From positions 2,196,421 to 2,260,420 of the forward strand of contig NC_033642.1 of the NCBI RefSeq assembly GCF_001540865.1: DNA of 64,000 nucleotides, in the 5' to 3' direction. The stretch comes from Ananas comosus (Eukaryota > Streptophyta > Magnoliopsida > Poales > Bromeliaceae). The notes below the pieces were generated by a model that was given only the letters and a program-made list of their open reading frames with translations, searched no databases and had not been told where the DNA came from. The position numbers and the translations under genes are program-made. Shown here piece after piece: positions 49,279 to 59,572 of the stretch. Within the stretch, counting starts at the first letter, position 1; each line of letters begins with the position of its first letter.

Positions 49279-51656
49279 CACACCTTTGCTCTACACATCT
49301 TCAAGCATTTGGTGTTTCATAACAACAATCTATTCATTCAACGTCCGACATACCAGTCCTTTATATTATTGTTTAACCTAACAGGTATCTACAAAGTCAA
49401 GCCAAAGCATCAATAATAGATACAAAAAATGAAATGTTGTTATTAGTGAAATGCTTTTGCCTCTAGCCTCTTTCGAGTTATTTGGAAGAAAAAGCTGCTC
49501 TGTAGGAACTAGTTGACTACTAATTTTACTAAAATAAATTGGTAAGTAAAACAATTTCGGGATCTGATAGATGCGACTCAGATCAAGTTTTTTTTTGGTT
49601 ATTACCTTCGTGAAAAGCTATTATTGAGAGACGAAAAAAAATACAAACAAAAATAATGAAGAAACTCGATGAGTGATGTGTTTGCTCTCTCATGAGTAAT
49701 TGAATAAGATGACCCAACAATGTGCATTGCTGGTTAGTTTGTTCCATGATAAGAATCATCATTGCTTGTGCATCTAATGTTAAATATAGTCTAGTCGCCT
49801 CACTGTGTAGTCAATGGCTAGGTATCTTCGACAGCATTTGAGAAAGACGAAGAACAAGCTCTATGGAGTGCTTACTTGGAAGTTTCTACAAAAATTCATC
49901 CAGGTATGCAGTGCGTAGTGTGGCAAACTGAGAATATGTAATTGTTCGATCTATCATTTTTAACTTTTATGTTCTCTGCCTTAATAGGTGTTGATATTGA
50001 AACTTTTGCGCAAACATCTTTGCTATTGCTACAACCCCTTGAAGATTTTTTCAACAATGTCTTTGTTATGGCGGTAAGTTCCAGTATAACTTCTCCTAGT
50101 GTTCCTATCTGGGGATAACTCAATTGAGCTGTGATTTGACTAAAACCTCCACATGTTTTTTTATATAATTAGCACATTTTAGGTAGTAAATTCTTGTAGA
50201 AGATGGCACGTTGTAGGTTAATACGTGAAATTTTAACCTAATACAATAATATCTAAAGCATGTATTCTTTAAAGAGCGTTCAAACAGCATCTTACTGGAA
50301 CAACTGTTGTACATAAGGGAGAAAGCAATCTTCAATTTGTTCTCTAACTAATTTGGTTGGGATGCAGCACAATAATCCTACATTCTCTGTTTGCCATACA
50401 ACGAAGAACTTACATGTGGTAGTTGCGGTAGGACAAACAGCACAAAAACTAAACTGAGGACTGAACTCACCCACATTGTTATTTAGAGGGCCCAAAAAGA
50501 TCCGGAAGCTCCTTGGAACTTCCATCCTCTGATGCTAAAAATAAAATATTGATGGTACTTCCCAACTCTGGTGCTATAAATAAAATAGTGATGGGAACCA
50601 CCACCGAAGAAGCATCCAGCCTGATGCTTCTTCGGTGGCAATTCCCACCATCATTTCACAGCATAGGAGTTGGGGAACTCAAAACATTTTCAAGTTATAT
50701 GGGCTCTCTAAAATATCAAAACGGGTGCATTTGGCCGCCTCCTTGAACTTTGGTGTTGGTAATCATAGTTATGTAGTACTTTTAAGGCCTAATTACCTGC
50801 ACATGATAATCTTTTTCTTATACTGTCGGGTAATACTTGTAGTTATTGTAGTCCAATAAAAAGTACTGTTACTGGCACTTGGTCTGACTGATAGCACAGT
50901 GATGGATTCTCAGTCTAGTTGTAGGTTATTCTGGGTCTAGTAACTCTGTAATATATAGTATTTAGTTTATTTCTAACAAGTAATAATACTGTAATCATCT
51001 GTAATCTGAATGTTCCTTAAGTCTCCTTTTTTTTTTTTCTACTGGCATGCTGTGATAATATCTATCTGCCCTTATATCACCTAATAATCTTCTGCATTTT
51101 CCGATTTCCTAAGATTTATGAGCAATTTATTTTTGTAATCTAGCTGTGAATGTTAGAATCCTACATTAAGTGTATCAGCATCTACAGAAGCATAGACAAG
51201 ACTATTCGCTAGTCTGCATCCTGAGGTTGGATCACAATGCTTAATGAGCTTGTAGGCCCAGAAAGCAAAAGCTCCAAAACATCTACTTATGTTTTCAGCA
51301 AGAAAGCTGCAGCAGTCAGGAACATGAACAGCTGCTGAAAATTTTTTGCACAGCTCTACTGAAACATCACCTGTAGAGAAGCTTTCTAGCCTGGCCAAGC
51401 AGGCTCTTGAAAAGCTCTAGATATTACCTACTATTGTTGTCATAGAGGAGAATTTATTCTGCTTGTTTTAGAATCAATGGTACTTATTTTCCTCAATAGT
51501 AACAAAAAGGGAGATTATTGTCCATTTAAGATCTGAAAATAAAAACACTCTGTTCAGGAGGACCAAAGTATCAGAAATAATCGGTTGGCGCTTCTTAAGA
51601 AGATTGCGGACTTACCGAAAGGCGTCGCCGACCTCTCAGTTCTACCTGGATTTTAA
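31320..51656 (+). CDS. EDD1: Glycine--tRNA ligase, chloroplast/mitochondrial type, beta region (5'-partial)
   Basis: Charges tRNA-Gly in organelles. Plants use a bacterial-type enzyme with alpha and beta subunits fused in one chain (EDD1 in Arabidopsis, about 1070 residues, needed for embryo development). Exons: 31320-31382, 31714-31803, 31891-31977, 32788-32862, 32962-33020, 33172-33265, 33348-33566, 34353-34447, 35087-35177, 35253-35357, 35457-35495, 37684-37773, 40780-40881, 49822-49903, 49988-50073, 51558-51656. All have AG/GT borders and join in phase into 491 codons and TAA. Diagnostic segments: LPFFIAVANG, EKLGTMLDKMERV, FTSLAGIMARHYAL, GCQPSSTNDPFGLRR, FPKVVEVYSRPTRI, QPLEDFFNNVFVM, C-terminal LSVLPGF. 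The first exon opens with ATG after a splice acceptor but is internal. The alpha domain and first part of beta are absent. The intron between 40881 and 49822 is 8.9 kb and holds the gypsy composite. Confidence 0.93.
33768..34102. mobile_element. hAT-type MITE, CAAGGATTTAA family (copy 3, right arm)
   Basis: Mirror of 15875-16209, in the intron between GlyRS exons ending at 33566 and starting at 34353. Confidence 0.75.
36477..37065. mobile_element. GTGCC-rich hAT-like element portion (right arm)
   Basis: Mirror of 12912-13500, inside the 2.2-kb intron between exons ending at 35495 and starting at 37684. Confidence 0.6.
37161..37545. mobile_element. hAT-type MITE, CAAGGATTTAA family (copy 2, right arm)
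   Basis: Mirror of 12432-12816, with TGTAAATA on both sides. It shares an intron with the element at 36477. Confidence 0.9.
38150..38785. mobile_element. Diverged GTGCC-rich hAT-like element (right arm)
   Basis: Mirror of 11192-11827, in the 3-kb intron before the exon at 40780. Confidence 0.5.
39709..40034. mobile_element. hAT-type MITE, CAAGGATTTAA family (copy 1, right arm)
   Basis: Mirror of 9943-10268, with the same one-mismatch octamer duplication. Confidence 0.85.
42354..44480 (+). pseudogene. Ty3/gypsy pol fragment: protease and start of RT (right arm)
   Basis: Mirror of 5497-7623. Both in-frame stops are shared (43887-43889 and 44184-44186), so they predate the duplication. The one protein difference noted is Asn here and Asp on the left at residue 70 counting from 42345. 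Confidence 0.85.
44474..44933 (-). repeat. Tandem hairpin array, right arm (three 83-bp units)
   Basis: Mirror of 4961-5503 with one 83-bp unit fewer: 44474-44722 has three units. The missing unit corresponds to the third left unit, which has the AACACATATAC loop version. Confidence 0.85.
44949..45117 (-). repeat. 45-bp tandem repeat (right arm)
   Basis: Mirror of 4777-4945, unchanged in copy number. Confidence 0.85.
45114..46022 (-). pseudogene. Ty3/gypsy gag fragment (right arm)
   Basis: Mirror of 3872-4780. The deduced protein is identical in the two arms. Confidence 0.85.
46080..46484 (-). repeat. (GA)n microsatellite and polypyrimidine stretch (right arm)
   Basis: Mirror of 3410-3814. 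The GA tract occupies about 46080-46130. Confidence 0.8.
46744..47321 (+). mobile_element. Complete hAT-type MITE straddling the palindrome end
   Basis: 578-bp element with perfect termini TAGGGATGCAAACGG and CCGTTTGCATCCCTA and perfect 8-bp duplications CCCGTAGC at 46736-46743 and 47322-47329. The body has GC-rich degenerate CGGGGCGGATTCGG repeats at both sides and an AT-rich core. Palindrome homology ends inside it at 47164, so the outer 157 bp and its duplication exist only here. Confidence 0.92.
47721..47978 (+). repeat. Two-copy ~129-bp tandem repeat
   Basis: Copy 1 is 47721-47849 and copy 2 is 47850-47978, diverged. Both contain AGGAAACTTGGCTCTGATAC, so a primer-binding-site-like motif is duplicated with them. 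They lie in the 8.9-kb GlyRS intron. Confidence 0.8.
47961..48310 (-). mobile_element. LTR-retrotransposon remnant with initiator-Met PBS motif
   Basis: On the minus strand 47961-47974 reads TGGTATCAGAGCCA, the primer-binding site for initiator methionine tRNA used by many plant Copia and some Gypsy elements. Sequence on its LTR side (from 47979) ends in CA on the minus strand and contains a TATATATT box (near 48083-48090). The other LTR end was not found, and no gag or pol is recognised next to it. Confidence 0.5.
48311..48855. other. Intronic DNA, nothing recognised
   Basis: AT-rich intron sequence of the GlyRS gene without a clear repeat or exon. Confidence 0.6.
48864..49186. mobile_element. 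hAT-type MITE, CAAGGATTTAA family (copy 4)
   Basis: 323-bp element from CAAGGATTTAAGTGCCGTGG to GGGCACTTAAAACCTTG, with perfect 8-bp duplications CTGCACAC at 48856-48863 and 49187-49194. It is outside the palindrome and closest to the copy at 58406. Confidence 0.92.
49237..49275 (+). repeat. (CT)n microsatellite
   Basis: About 39 bp of CT dinucleotides in the intron upstream of the exon at 49822. Confidence 0.9.
50487..50709. mobile_element. Foldback MITE-like element with a perfect inner hairpin
   Basis: The ends AGAGGGCCCA and TGGGCTCTC form an outer inverted repeat. The centre holds a perfect 16-bp stem (CCACCGAAGAAGCATC at 50601-50616, complement at 50623-50638) with a 6-nt loop CAGCCT. 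The arms between are partly complementary. It lies in the last GlyRS intron and the structure resembles a MITE-derived small-RNA precursor. Confidence 0.65.
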
Positions 51657-53449
51657 CACAACCAACAGCGTACTCCAACGCGTAACACATTCCTTTTTTC
51701 TTTTTCTTTTTTGACATTTGTAATGAGAGAATGTTCAATAGATGCTAATTGTATGATCGGAGTATACTATTTATTCTCTTGCCCTCGCGGTTACTTTGTG
51801 CTCCTTTGGTTATGGTGAGGACCTTTTTCAATATAAATGTGATACTCTTACCACATCGTATGGAAATGCGATTATAATTGGGCATATAAGAGACCATGGA
51901 TCCTAATAATAATAATTGGGCTTAAGTATTTTGGGCCGGTGGTTTGGATTCAACGAGTTTTTATTGTTAATGAGCCGGATCGTTACAGTAAATGTAGTGA
52001 AAATTTATATATATTTTCGCACACTCTACATATTAAAAACGAGTACAGTTTTTCCATAAGATATGTTTATTCTTGTCCAGGATCTTCAGTCAATGCTATG
52101 TGAGATTATAAGCACTGTTGAAAAACCTACCATAGGGATTTGAAGATCAGAATAAGTGTTGGAGATTTATTTTTAATGAATGGAATAATGTTTCTCTGGG
52201 TTTTTTTTTATGTTCTGGACAAGTGGATTTTAGTAGTTGATTTTCAAAATAGTATAATTTTCTATACGCAGTCGTTTTGGATATATTGTTTATTATGTTT
52301 ATTAGATGCCCATTTTGCATAAAAATCTCACCGGATTTGCAAACTTGCAAATTCGGTCTATGTTTTTGGATTTTACAGATTTAATCTGTTTTTCTAGAAA
52401 TTTGAACAAATTGCCCCTCTACCCCAAAAAAATAAAAAATGTATACAGTATACAAATCAAATATTTTTTGTACGGCGCATATTAGCATCCCAAGAAAAAA
52501 TGTGTAATGCCGCCTAATAATTCTAATATGTTTGTTTATAATCTGGAGACATAACTAGAACGTCGGGATCTAAATGAGGGGAGTTTGTAACATTTCAATA
52601 GTTTTACATAGGATGAAAAATGAATTCTAATTGAAAATATAAGATTATGCATTCTAATAATAATAATTAGATTTAAGTATTTTGGGTTAGTTTTTAGTAG
52701 GTCATGTCGTTACAAAATAACTAACAACAAAAGAGGTAGACAACCTACTTTTTTTAAGAATTTGCATAAATTGTTATCTCTAATGTGAATCCTGTAGTTT
52801 TATTTGTGCTGTTTTTATTGTTTCTTGTGTGAATTTTTTTCTAAAAAAAGTAAAGGTCACGAAAATATAAGAACTAAATATAGCAAAAAAAGTATAGAGA
52901 TTGTAATATCTTCTTAAATAATATAATATTTGTATAAATTGTGGAATACATGTATAAATATTGTTACGTACCTCTTAATTCTTCGTTCTTTTCTTTTTCT
53001 TTTTCATCTTTGTTCCTTGGGCTTTTTTGGCTTGTAGCCCCTCAACAAAAAAAAAAAAAATTCAATAACCTTACAGAATTTATATTTGCAAGATTGATTT
53101 TATCCCTATCACTCAAGTGTCATATAAGCGTGACTAGCAGTCCAGGGTTTAAGTTGAACAAGGTGAATCAGGCCTGGTGGTAGCTAAGGATTGTGATGGG
53201 TTCTAGCCAGCCCATGCTTAGCCGGCTCGGTCCTCGAGTCACCTGACCCATGCCCCCATGCGACACTGCCCGCACATCATGCCCAGCTCACGGCCGGCCA
53301 CGGCACCACCCGGGAGGGGCCGTCGTGACTATTGCTTCCGATCGAGCAAGCACGATGGGGCGCCTTTTTTCATATTTTATAATTTTGTGTAAATATACTT
53401 AAATTATTTAAAAATATATTTTTTAAATTTTGAAAAAAAAAAATCATGC
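51657..53449. other. GlyRS 3' flank and intergenic AT-rich DNA
   Basis: 51657-51830 is the probable 3' UTR region. 52310-52430 contains an element-like stretch with TTTGCATAAAAA and AAATTGCCCCT motifs that resembles 62677-62710. 53200-53350 is a GC-rich patch. No gene is recognised. Confidence 0.5.
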
Positions 53450-54330
53450 TAGACATAATTAAAATAGGTTTTGAGGGGTTTATATCAAGTTTAGATCGAA
53501 TTAGAATCAATTCGGATCAAAACAATACTTCAAAACTTTGAATTTGAATTCCAGACTAATTCGAACAACAAGAGTTTGGGCACCCAGAATAGATTTCGGG
53601 CCCCTTGCGACGCCCAGATCTTTTGAACCTTATCCAGATAGTTGGATTTGGGAAAATCTAGAATTCAGATGCCCAGAATACTTATGGGCGTTCGAATGTT
53701 GATTGGGACTCCACCCGCGGGCGCGGAGATAACATTCAAACTCTCTAATCCAGAAGAACTTTCAAATAGCCCCTGTGGGGACACCCAGAAGAACTTTCAA
53801 ATAGCCCATTGGAAGCGCACCCGAATGAGTTTCGGATCCTTTCTCCTGAGAGCGCGATAAAATAAGCATTCGGATGCCTGAAAGTCCTGCGACGTCCGGA
53901 TTGTAAAGTGGGTGGAGTCACTGGGCACTCGATTCCTGAACTGGGCGCGACTACGATCGATTCGGGCGCCCGAAATCCTGTGCACATATTTTGTTTTGTC
54001 CGGATTGTAAATAAAAAGAATTGAGCAGCTTAGTGCTATTGTAGCACCCCTATAAAATGGTTCTCACACTATGAACCCTAACCACAGCCATTGTTTACTC
54101 TCCCTCACTCTCTCTCTCTTCCCTTTTCTTTCTCTAAAAGAGAAGAGGTGTCGTTGCTTCCTCTTCTTGGAGCTTAGGAATCCATCTTCTCCAAAACTTA
54201 GAAAAGGTGGAGTGCTTCAAGAAGAAGCTTTAGGAGGAAGAAGTAGCTCTTCTCTCCCACGTTTAGATTACCAGAAAAAGAAGAGATAGAGTTCGTATTT
54301 TATTAGGGTTTGGTTTTAGGGTTTTCTCAA
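53450..54330 (+). mobile_element. LTR-like segment (probably Ty3/gypsy)
   Basis: Repeated GCCCAGA/GCCCGAA motifs, a 34-bp direct repeat containing CCAGAAGAACTTTCAAATAG (near 53751 and 53785), a TATA box and a CT-rich leader look like LTR U3 and R. Exact LTR ends were not found and no adjacent coding part is recognised. A 72-codon frame at 54071-54289 lies in the leader and is probably not a gene. Confidence 0.4.
54051..54057 (+). promoter_or_regulatory. TATA box of the LTR-like segment
   Basis: TATAAAA preceded by CACCCC. About 30 bp downstream lies a leader that becomes CT-rich, as in plant LTR promoters. Confidence 0.45.
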
Positions 54331-55254
54331 ATGGAGATTTTTAGAATTCTAACTTCACTAGAACCGTATTTAGTTTTTCTTAGTGATTTTAATAAGAGAT
54401 CAAGTCTAGCTATTGTTGAGGATCAAGCAAATGTGGGGATTATTATCAAAAATTTTTTTTTTTGATATCTTTGTTATCCAAATCTTTTTTGTATTATTAG
54501 CATGTATTATTGGTAATAAATAAACTAAATATGATAGTTGCATATTAGGGAAATAGAATTTTCTAACCCATTGTATGGTAAATGACATTATGTGTGATGC
54601 ATGTAAAAAATTTGGAAACCTTGCATATCGGTTAAACAAGTGGTATTTAAATTTAGGTCAAAACTTAAGGTGAAATATAGTAATGACATGTGAACTCTAG
54701 GCTGTGTGTAAATTAGAGAACCAGGATGAACATGGTTAAAACCTTAGAAGTCATGAACTTAGAGTGTAATGGTAAAATATGTGCGGTCTTCAAAAAGTAT
54801 TAAAAAATAAATGGAGGTGTGGAGCGATTGACTCCCTATGAGGTACTTGGAGAGTCCGAAACCAACAGACTCCATTTACCTACCGATTGGAAATGTGCGA
54901 GTGATCGACTCTCCACGAAGTGTTGCAAATAAAGAAACTAAACCACCAAGTTAGTTAAAACAAATGGATGCTTGAAAGGCATGAGATGGTTAGAGGCATG
55001 CAATAATTTGGGTAAATATGTAACCAATGATATAGTAACATCTTGTATACTTCAGACATTCTAGTTGCATTTTTATTATTGCATTTCTATTATAGAGATA
55101 TTTGTTATAATTATTGTTTGTCTATTAATATTTTTCTTGGACTGAGTGAGTGTAAAGTATTACTTTTTATAGTTGCACCCACTGAAAACTCACTGTTGTT
55201 CTCATTTCTTTATTGTTTGTCTTTTTTTTTTTTCAAAGGCTATGGTTGTGGTGA
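54331..55254. other. Probable continuation of the LTR-like segment
   Basis: No coding sequence. GAGCGATTGACTC and GAGTGATCGACTC words near 54832 and 54899, and GCACCCACTGAAAACTCACT near 55174, are reminiscent of LTR/leader sequence of plant gypsy elements. This is inferred, not demonstrated. Confidence 0.3.
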
Positions 55255-55262
55255 GGTGCGTG

Positions 55263-55968
55263 TAGGGGTGTAATGTTGGCAGTGCCGAGCCGGCAGGGCC
55301 CACATTAGCCGACTGGAAACGGGCCGCAGGGCAACCCGGCCCGGCCCATCGTCAAATCCGGGCCGGACTGTACCAGGCCAAAGCTAACCAGTTCTCGGCC
55401 CAGCACGGCCCTCTGGCCTAGAAGTCACAGGCTGTGCTCCGGGCCGGCCCTTTAAATTTTTTTATTTTTAAAAAAATATGTTTAATTTAAAAATAACAAT
55501 AATAAATTATTTGTATTTAAACTAGTATTTTGATTAAAAAATTTTAAAATTTATAGAAATAACTATAAAATAATTTTAAATTTTTAAAAAATATATGAAT
55601 TTTTATTATTATTTAAAAAAAAAGCTTTTGGTCCAACAGACTAAAAGTCTTTAGTCCATTGGGCTAAGAATCACCTCTCACAAGGTCTGGCTCTTGGCTC
55701 GGACCCCATTGGGCCTTGGGATTCGGACCGTGTTGGCTCTTCTGGCATGGCCCAAACAGGCCGTGCCGTGTCGGGCTGCCCGTCTTTCTTCAGCCCGGCA
55801 CGGCCCAGGCATGGTTCGGGCCATGCCATGCCAGCCCGTCGGGCCCAAGGGGGAGCGGCCTAGCACGGCCCAAAAGCTCGGGCCGAACCAGGCCGGGTGC
55901 TGCAGCTCGGCCCGAAGCCATGCCTGGCCGGGTGGCCCACGTGTTGCCTGACCCGTTTTACACCCCTA
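55263..55968. mobile_element. hAT-type element rich in GGCCCGGC motifs
   Basis: 706-bp element with ends TAGGGGTGTAA and TTACACCCCTA, flanked by GGTGCGTG (55255-55262) and GGTGCCTG (55969-55976), an 8-bp duplication with one mismatch. The subterminal regions are dense in GGGCCGGGC and the core is AT-rich. Open frames within the GC-rich right part are not credible genes. Confidence 0.85.
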
Positions 55969-56418
55969 GGTGCCTGGTTGGCGTAAAGGTGTCGCATAAT
56001 AGTGAATCTAGAGAGGTCTAAATAATACCTCTTTTTATAGCCAGAAAAGATGCTTATAATATTTTGGCACCCTTCGTGGAATAGTTGAACACTTAATTTC
56101 AATTGAAATGTTTTTACTAATGTGGTTACATTAAACAATCTTAAGCAGTCAAACTAAATGCAAACCTTGTTGTTGTTCTTGGCACTCTTTGTGGTTTTGA
56201 CCATTTTATAATTTTGGTTGTTGATAACATTGTGGAGGATAACGACAATATAGAGAAACTATAACAATGTCTATATTATTACTCAGCGCATCGCTTCGGT
56301 TTCTTAACTAGTAATTGATGATGACACAAAAATTATCATTTCTCCACGTGAATTCAGTGAGGAAGACGAGACCGACGTGCTTGGGTTAATGTCATTGTAT
56401 TTTTAAGATTTAATTTGT

Positions 56419-56419
56419 N
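56419..56419. other. Unknown base N, probable contig join
   Basis: A single N separates AT-rich sequence from a segment that begins with the repeat also found at 25039 in the palindrome spacer. Confidence 0.7.
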
Positions 56420-57003
56420 GAGCTTTTGGCAATTATGAGGGCTCATTATGAGGGCTCATTATGTAGGCAATAGTGGGTGAGTTATGTGGCTAGTGGGTGA
56501 GTTGAAAAGGCTCATTAGGTCTATAAGTAGTGGGGTTTGGTTAAGGTCAAAACACACAAGAGAGAGTGTGTGTATGTGTGGGTTGTAATCTCTTTTCTAA
56601 GTAGTGTAGTACTTAGTTTTTTGAGTGAACTTCTGCCTCTCTCTCTTTGTCATTCCCTTTGCATATTTAGTCGTAGGACGCGAAGGTCCAGACTAGCAAC
56701 AGGGGCGAAGGCTTGCCCATCTTCGAGCAGGAAGGCGGGCGCCGCACGGACTTTGTGAACAGAATTGCTAAGGCCGTGACAAGCTGCTGGCTTTAAATGG
56801 CAGTTTATATATTGAAGATGCACAATCTTTGCAAATTTGAAACCACCTGTAAATGGGATTTTGACACACGTAATCGAATCCTAATAGAAATGGGATAAAA
56901 CCATTCATATATATATATATATATATATAGAAGACAACCAAGGAAAACCGAATAGCGAAAATAAATATATTTTGCTCAGACTCCCCCCGATCATCGAACA
57001 TCA
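56420..57003 (+). mobile_element. LTR-like segment ending near a tRNA-Asp type PBS
   Basis: Starts with the shared 45-bp repeat, has a TCTATAAGTAG TATA-like box at 56519-56529, a CT-rich leader and an (AT)n tract near 56909-56928. 57010-57018 reads TTGGCGCCG, the core of the PBS used by plant Ty3/gypsy Tat/Athila-type elements, which places the LTR end just before it. No gag or pol is recognisable downstream, so the element is incomplete or decayed. Confidence 0.45.
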
Positions 57004-58397
57004 TTAGATTGGCGCCGAATCCTGGGCACTTAGTACTGGGGATTGAGTTTCAACCGACATGTATACCGAAAGTATTCTTAGCCAAAATAAGAGGAACTGG
57101 TTGCCTAGGGGAAAGGCCATCCAAAGTCCCCCTTCTACCAGTGAAGAAGCAGATCAATTGGTTGGCTATGAAGCAGGTCACACAAAGCACCTTCAGGACC
57201 AGTGGAGAAGTAGGACACCCGAAATGATTCTATCATCAAGCAAGAAGGCCCGGCGCGTCCTCAACTATCGCAAATAATTCACATTCAAGGGGAAGGTCAT
57301 CATAGCATAGGACAAAAAGGAGTAAAGAGAAACTCTGAAAAATAGAAGGACTGGACTAAAAGTGAGGAAAGCAAAGTACCCCAAAAGCAACAAAACATCA
57401 TCGAAAACCACGCCGACCTGAACTCAACATATGTAGGACTAAATCAAAATATGCCGCATTAAGAATTCAACAAATTGAATTCTGAAACACCCAGCCAAAA
57501 TCTGAATATAATATGATGAATTCAACATATTGCCTAGCTAAATTGAGCTGAATCCAGAATTCCCGATGTAATTTTGAATTGTGTTGATGTATTCTGCATG
57601 CAATACAGTGTCCAAGCTTATATTGGAGACCGTCAACCAAACAATGCCAGCAGTAAGACGTTCTATTGTGAATGATAGTAAGCCAAAGCATAAAAGTCAG
57701 AAACTAAAATTATTTAATTTCACATTGCAAATTTGAGCAAATTAAAGAGGGTAAAGCGGAAACCAAAATCAACCGAAAAGACCAGGTTGCCAGTTCTTTT
57801 TCTCGGATGACGGCTAGGAGCATACTGACATTCAATATTCCACAAACTAAATTTCGCCAATAGTCTTCTAGAATTCAGATTCATGAATCCCAACCGGCTG
57901 TGTACAAAGTATGTCAGCGAAAATGCCCCAATGACTAACCAAAAAGGCCCGGGCCGATGTTATTCATCGTAAACATTCAACATTCAAGTTATTTCATGGA
58001 CAAACTTGTAGTGGATAAACAGATATAGAAGAACTTAGAAAACTTTTGCTGAATCCTGCATAGTGTTAAATTCCTAATTAGGAACTAAGGCCATGAATTT
58101 AAATCCTTTAAGGAAATTAGCCCATAAATTTCAGGAAAAAAAATTTTGAAACTTCAAGGTCAGTGGTAGAAATAGTTTACACTTAAAACCATATGATGTA
58201 AACATAGAATACAAAGAACATGCCTGGTTACTCTTTACAAATGTTGAGGTGGAGCAAGCAAATTAAAGCTATTGCAAACTCCATGCAGGTTGAAAAGAGC
58301 TTGAAACTTTTAGAGGACAAAGGAATACATAAAACCAAACAGAGGGATCCCAAAGCACATGTCATATTTTAAGCCCAAAAGTACGCATAAACTTAAG
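57004..58397. other. Possible decayed retrotransposon interior
   Basis: Follows the PBS-like motif. Two overlapping plus-strand frames at 57009-57277 are the only sizeable ones and show no recognised domain. The rest is AT-rich and unrecognised. Confidence 0.35.
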
Positions 58398-58405
58398 CTA
58401 CAAAG

Positions 58406-58738
58406 CAAGGATTTAAGTGCCGTGGCATGGGGTCGTGCCGCAAACTTGCCGGCATGGTACGGCACGGTGCGTGCCGAGCTGTGCCGATGCGTGCCGGTCA
58501 AAAAAATTCTCATGTGCCGACACATAATAGCATGAAATATTTATTTTCTTTAGCAACAAAATATTCTAACTATTTATTATGTCTTTTTATCACATCTTTT
58601 GAACTTTATTGAGGAAATTACTTACTAATTTAAAGAATAGAGGGTTTTGAGCCGTGCTATCGGTATGGGGTCTGTATCGTGCCTGTATCTTGTTGGCACG
58701 GTGGATACGGCCCGTGCCGACGGGCACTAAAAACCTTG
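58406..58738. mobile_element. hAT-type MITE, CAAGGATTTAA family (copy 5)
   Basis: 333-bp element from CAAGGATTTAAGTGCCGTGG to CGGGCACTAAAAACCTTG, with perfect duplications CTACAAAG at 58398-58405 and 58739-58746. Confidence 0.92.
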
Positions 58739-58951
58739 CTACAAAGTCTAGCTTATAGTACATAGCCTATTTTACAAATAAGGGAAAAGCAAAGCATTAT
58801 AAGTTATGGGTATCAACCCCGGAGTACAAAAAGAGCTGAAGAAACCCTTAGACACCTAAGAAAAACCAAAAGGACACGGAGGAAGGCAGCAGCAGCAAGA
58901 AGTAGGTGCAAGCTTGCAGAACAATATGAAGACCAAGGGAGAAGCACAGGG

Positions 58952-59491
58952 CTAAGAAGCCGACCCTGATTCAGAGGGGTTAGTCGCCATAGTAGTACGG
59001 TCCGCATGAAGGTGATCGACGGTCGCACGATATTCGTCAATTGTACGGCGCATTTTCAGGTGCTCATCTATATACCTCACTTTTTTGGCAACAGATGAAG
59101 CATAACAATCCCTAAGAATACTGTGTTCACGCTTCAATTTATTGCACTGCCCAAGGAGGTCAGTAAACTAGGCTGTAACATTATCGTACATACTTTTATA
59201 CATTATGCAGTCGTCATAATTTATATCTTTTATATGAAGATCGAGCTTAGCCTTCATTCGCTCGATTGCCACATGGGCTGAATCATCCTTTGCCAGAAGA
59301 AAATCAGGGGACGCAGCACCCTAGCAGCGGGCAATTTCGACAATTGCCCCATTGCGCGCAATAGGAAGGTCTATATACGCAACGAACCAGCCTTCAGCAC
59401 CGGCTGTGGCAACACAATCAGGGACCCGGAAACCCAACTTCTGATAGATTTCCTCAAGTAATTTAATAAAAGAGAGCTGAACAATCGACAT
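58952..59491 (-). pseudogene. Broken unidentified ORF (about 180 codons)
   Basis: One minus-strand frame from an ATG at 59491 (MSIVQLSFIKLLEEIYQKLG) to a stop at 58952-58954, interrupted by two TAG codons (complements at 59321-59323 and near 59167-59169). Both may be former TGG codons. Between the stops the translation stays protein-like: EGWFVAYIDLPIARNG, a Lys/Asp-rich stretch, then a charged helical region KVRYIDEHLKMRRTIDEY. I do not recognise the family. Its position downstream of an LTR/PBS-like segment suggests a retrotransposon accessory ORF or a captured gene piece. Non-functional as read. Confidence 0.5.
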
Positions 59492-59572
59492 CCTAACAAC
59501 TGTAGTTAAAAGGGAAATTGGAGAACGAAGCAAACAATTTAGAAGTGCGAGGAGATAAATTGGGAAAAATCA

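Noticed and set aside
31320..51656. Recent bacterial gene transfer (bacterial-type GlyRS)
   Set aside because: The gene has 16 plant-style introns and matches the known plant organellar enzyme.
55678..56138. ORFs of 60-100 codons
   Set aside because: They lie in the GGCCCGG-rich end of a hAT element and are low-complexity Arg/Gly/Pro translations.
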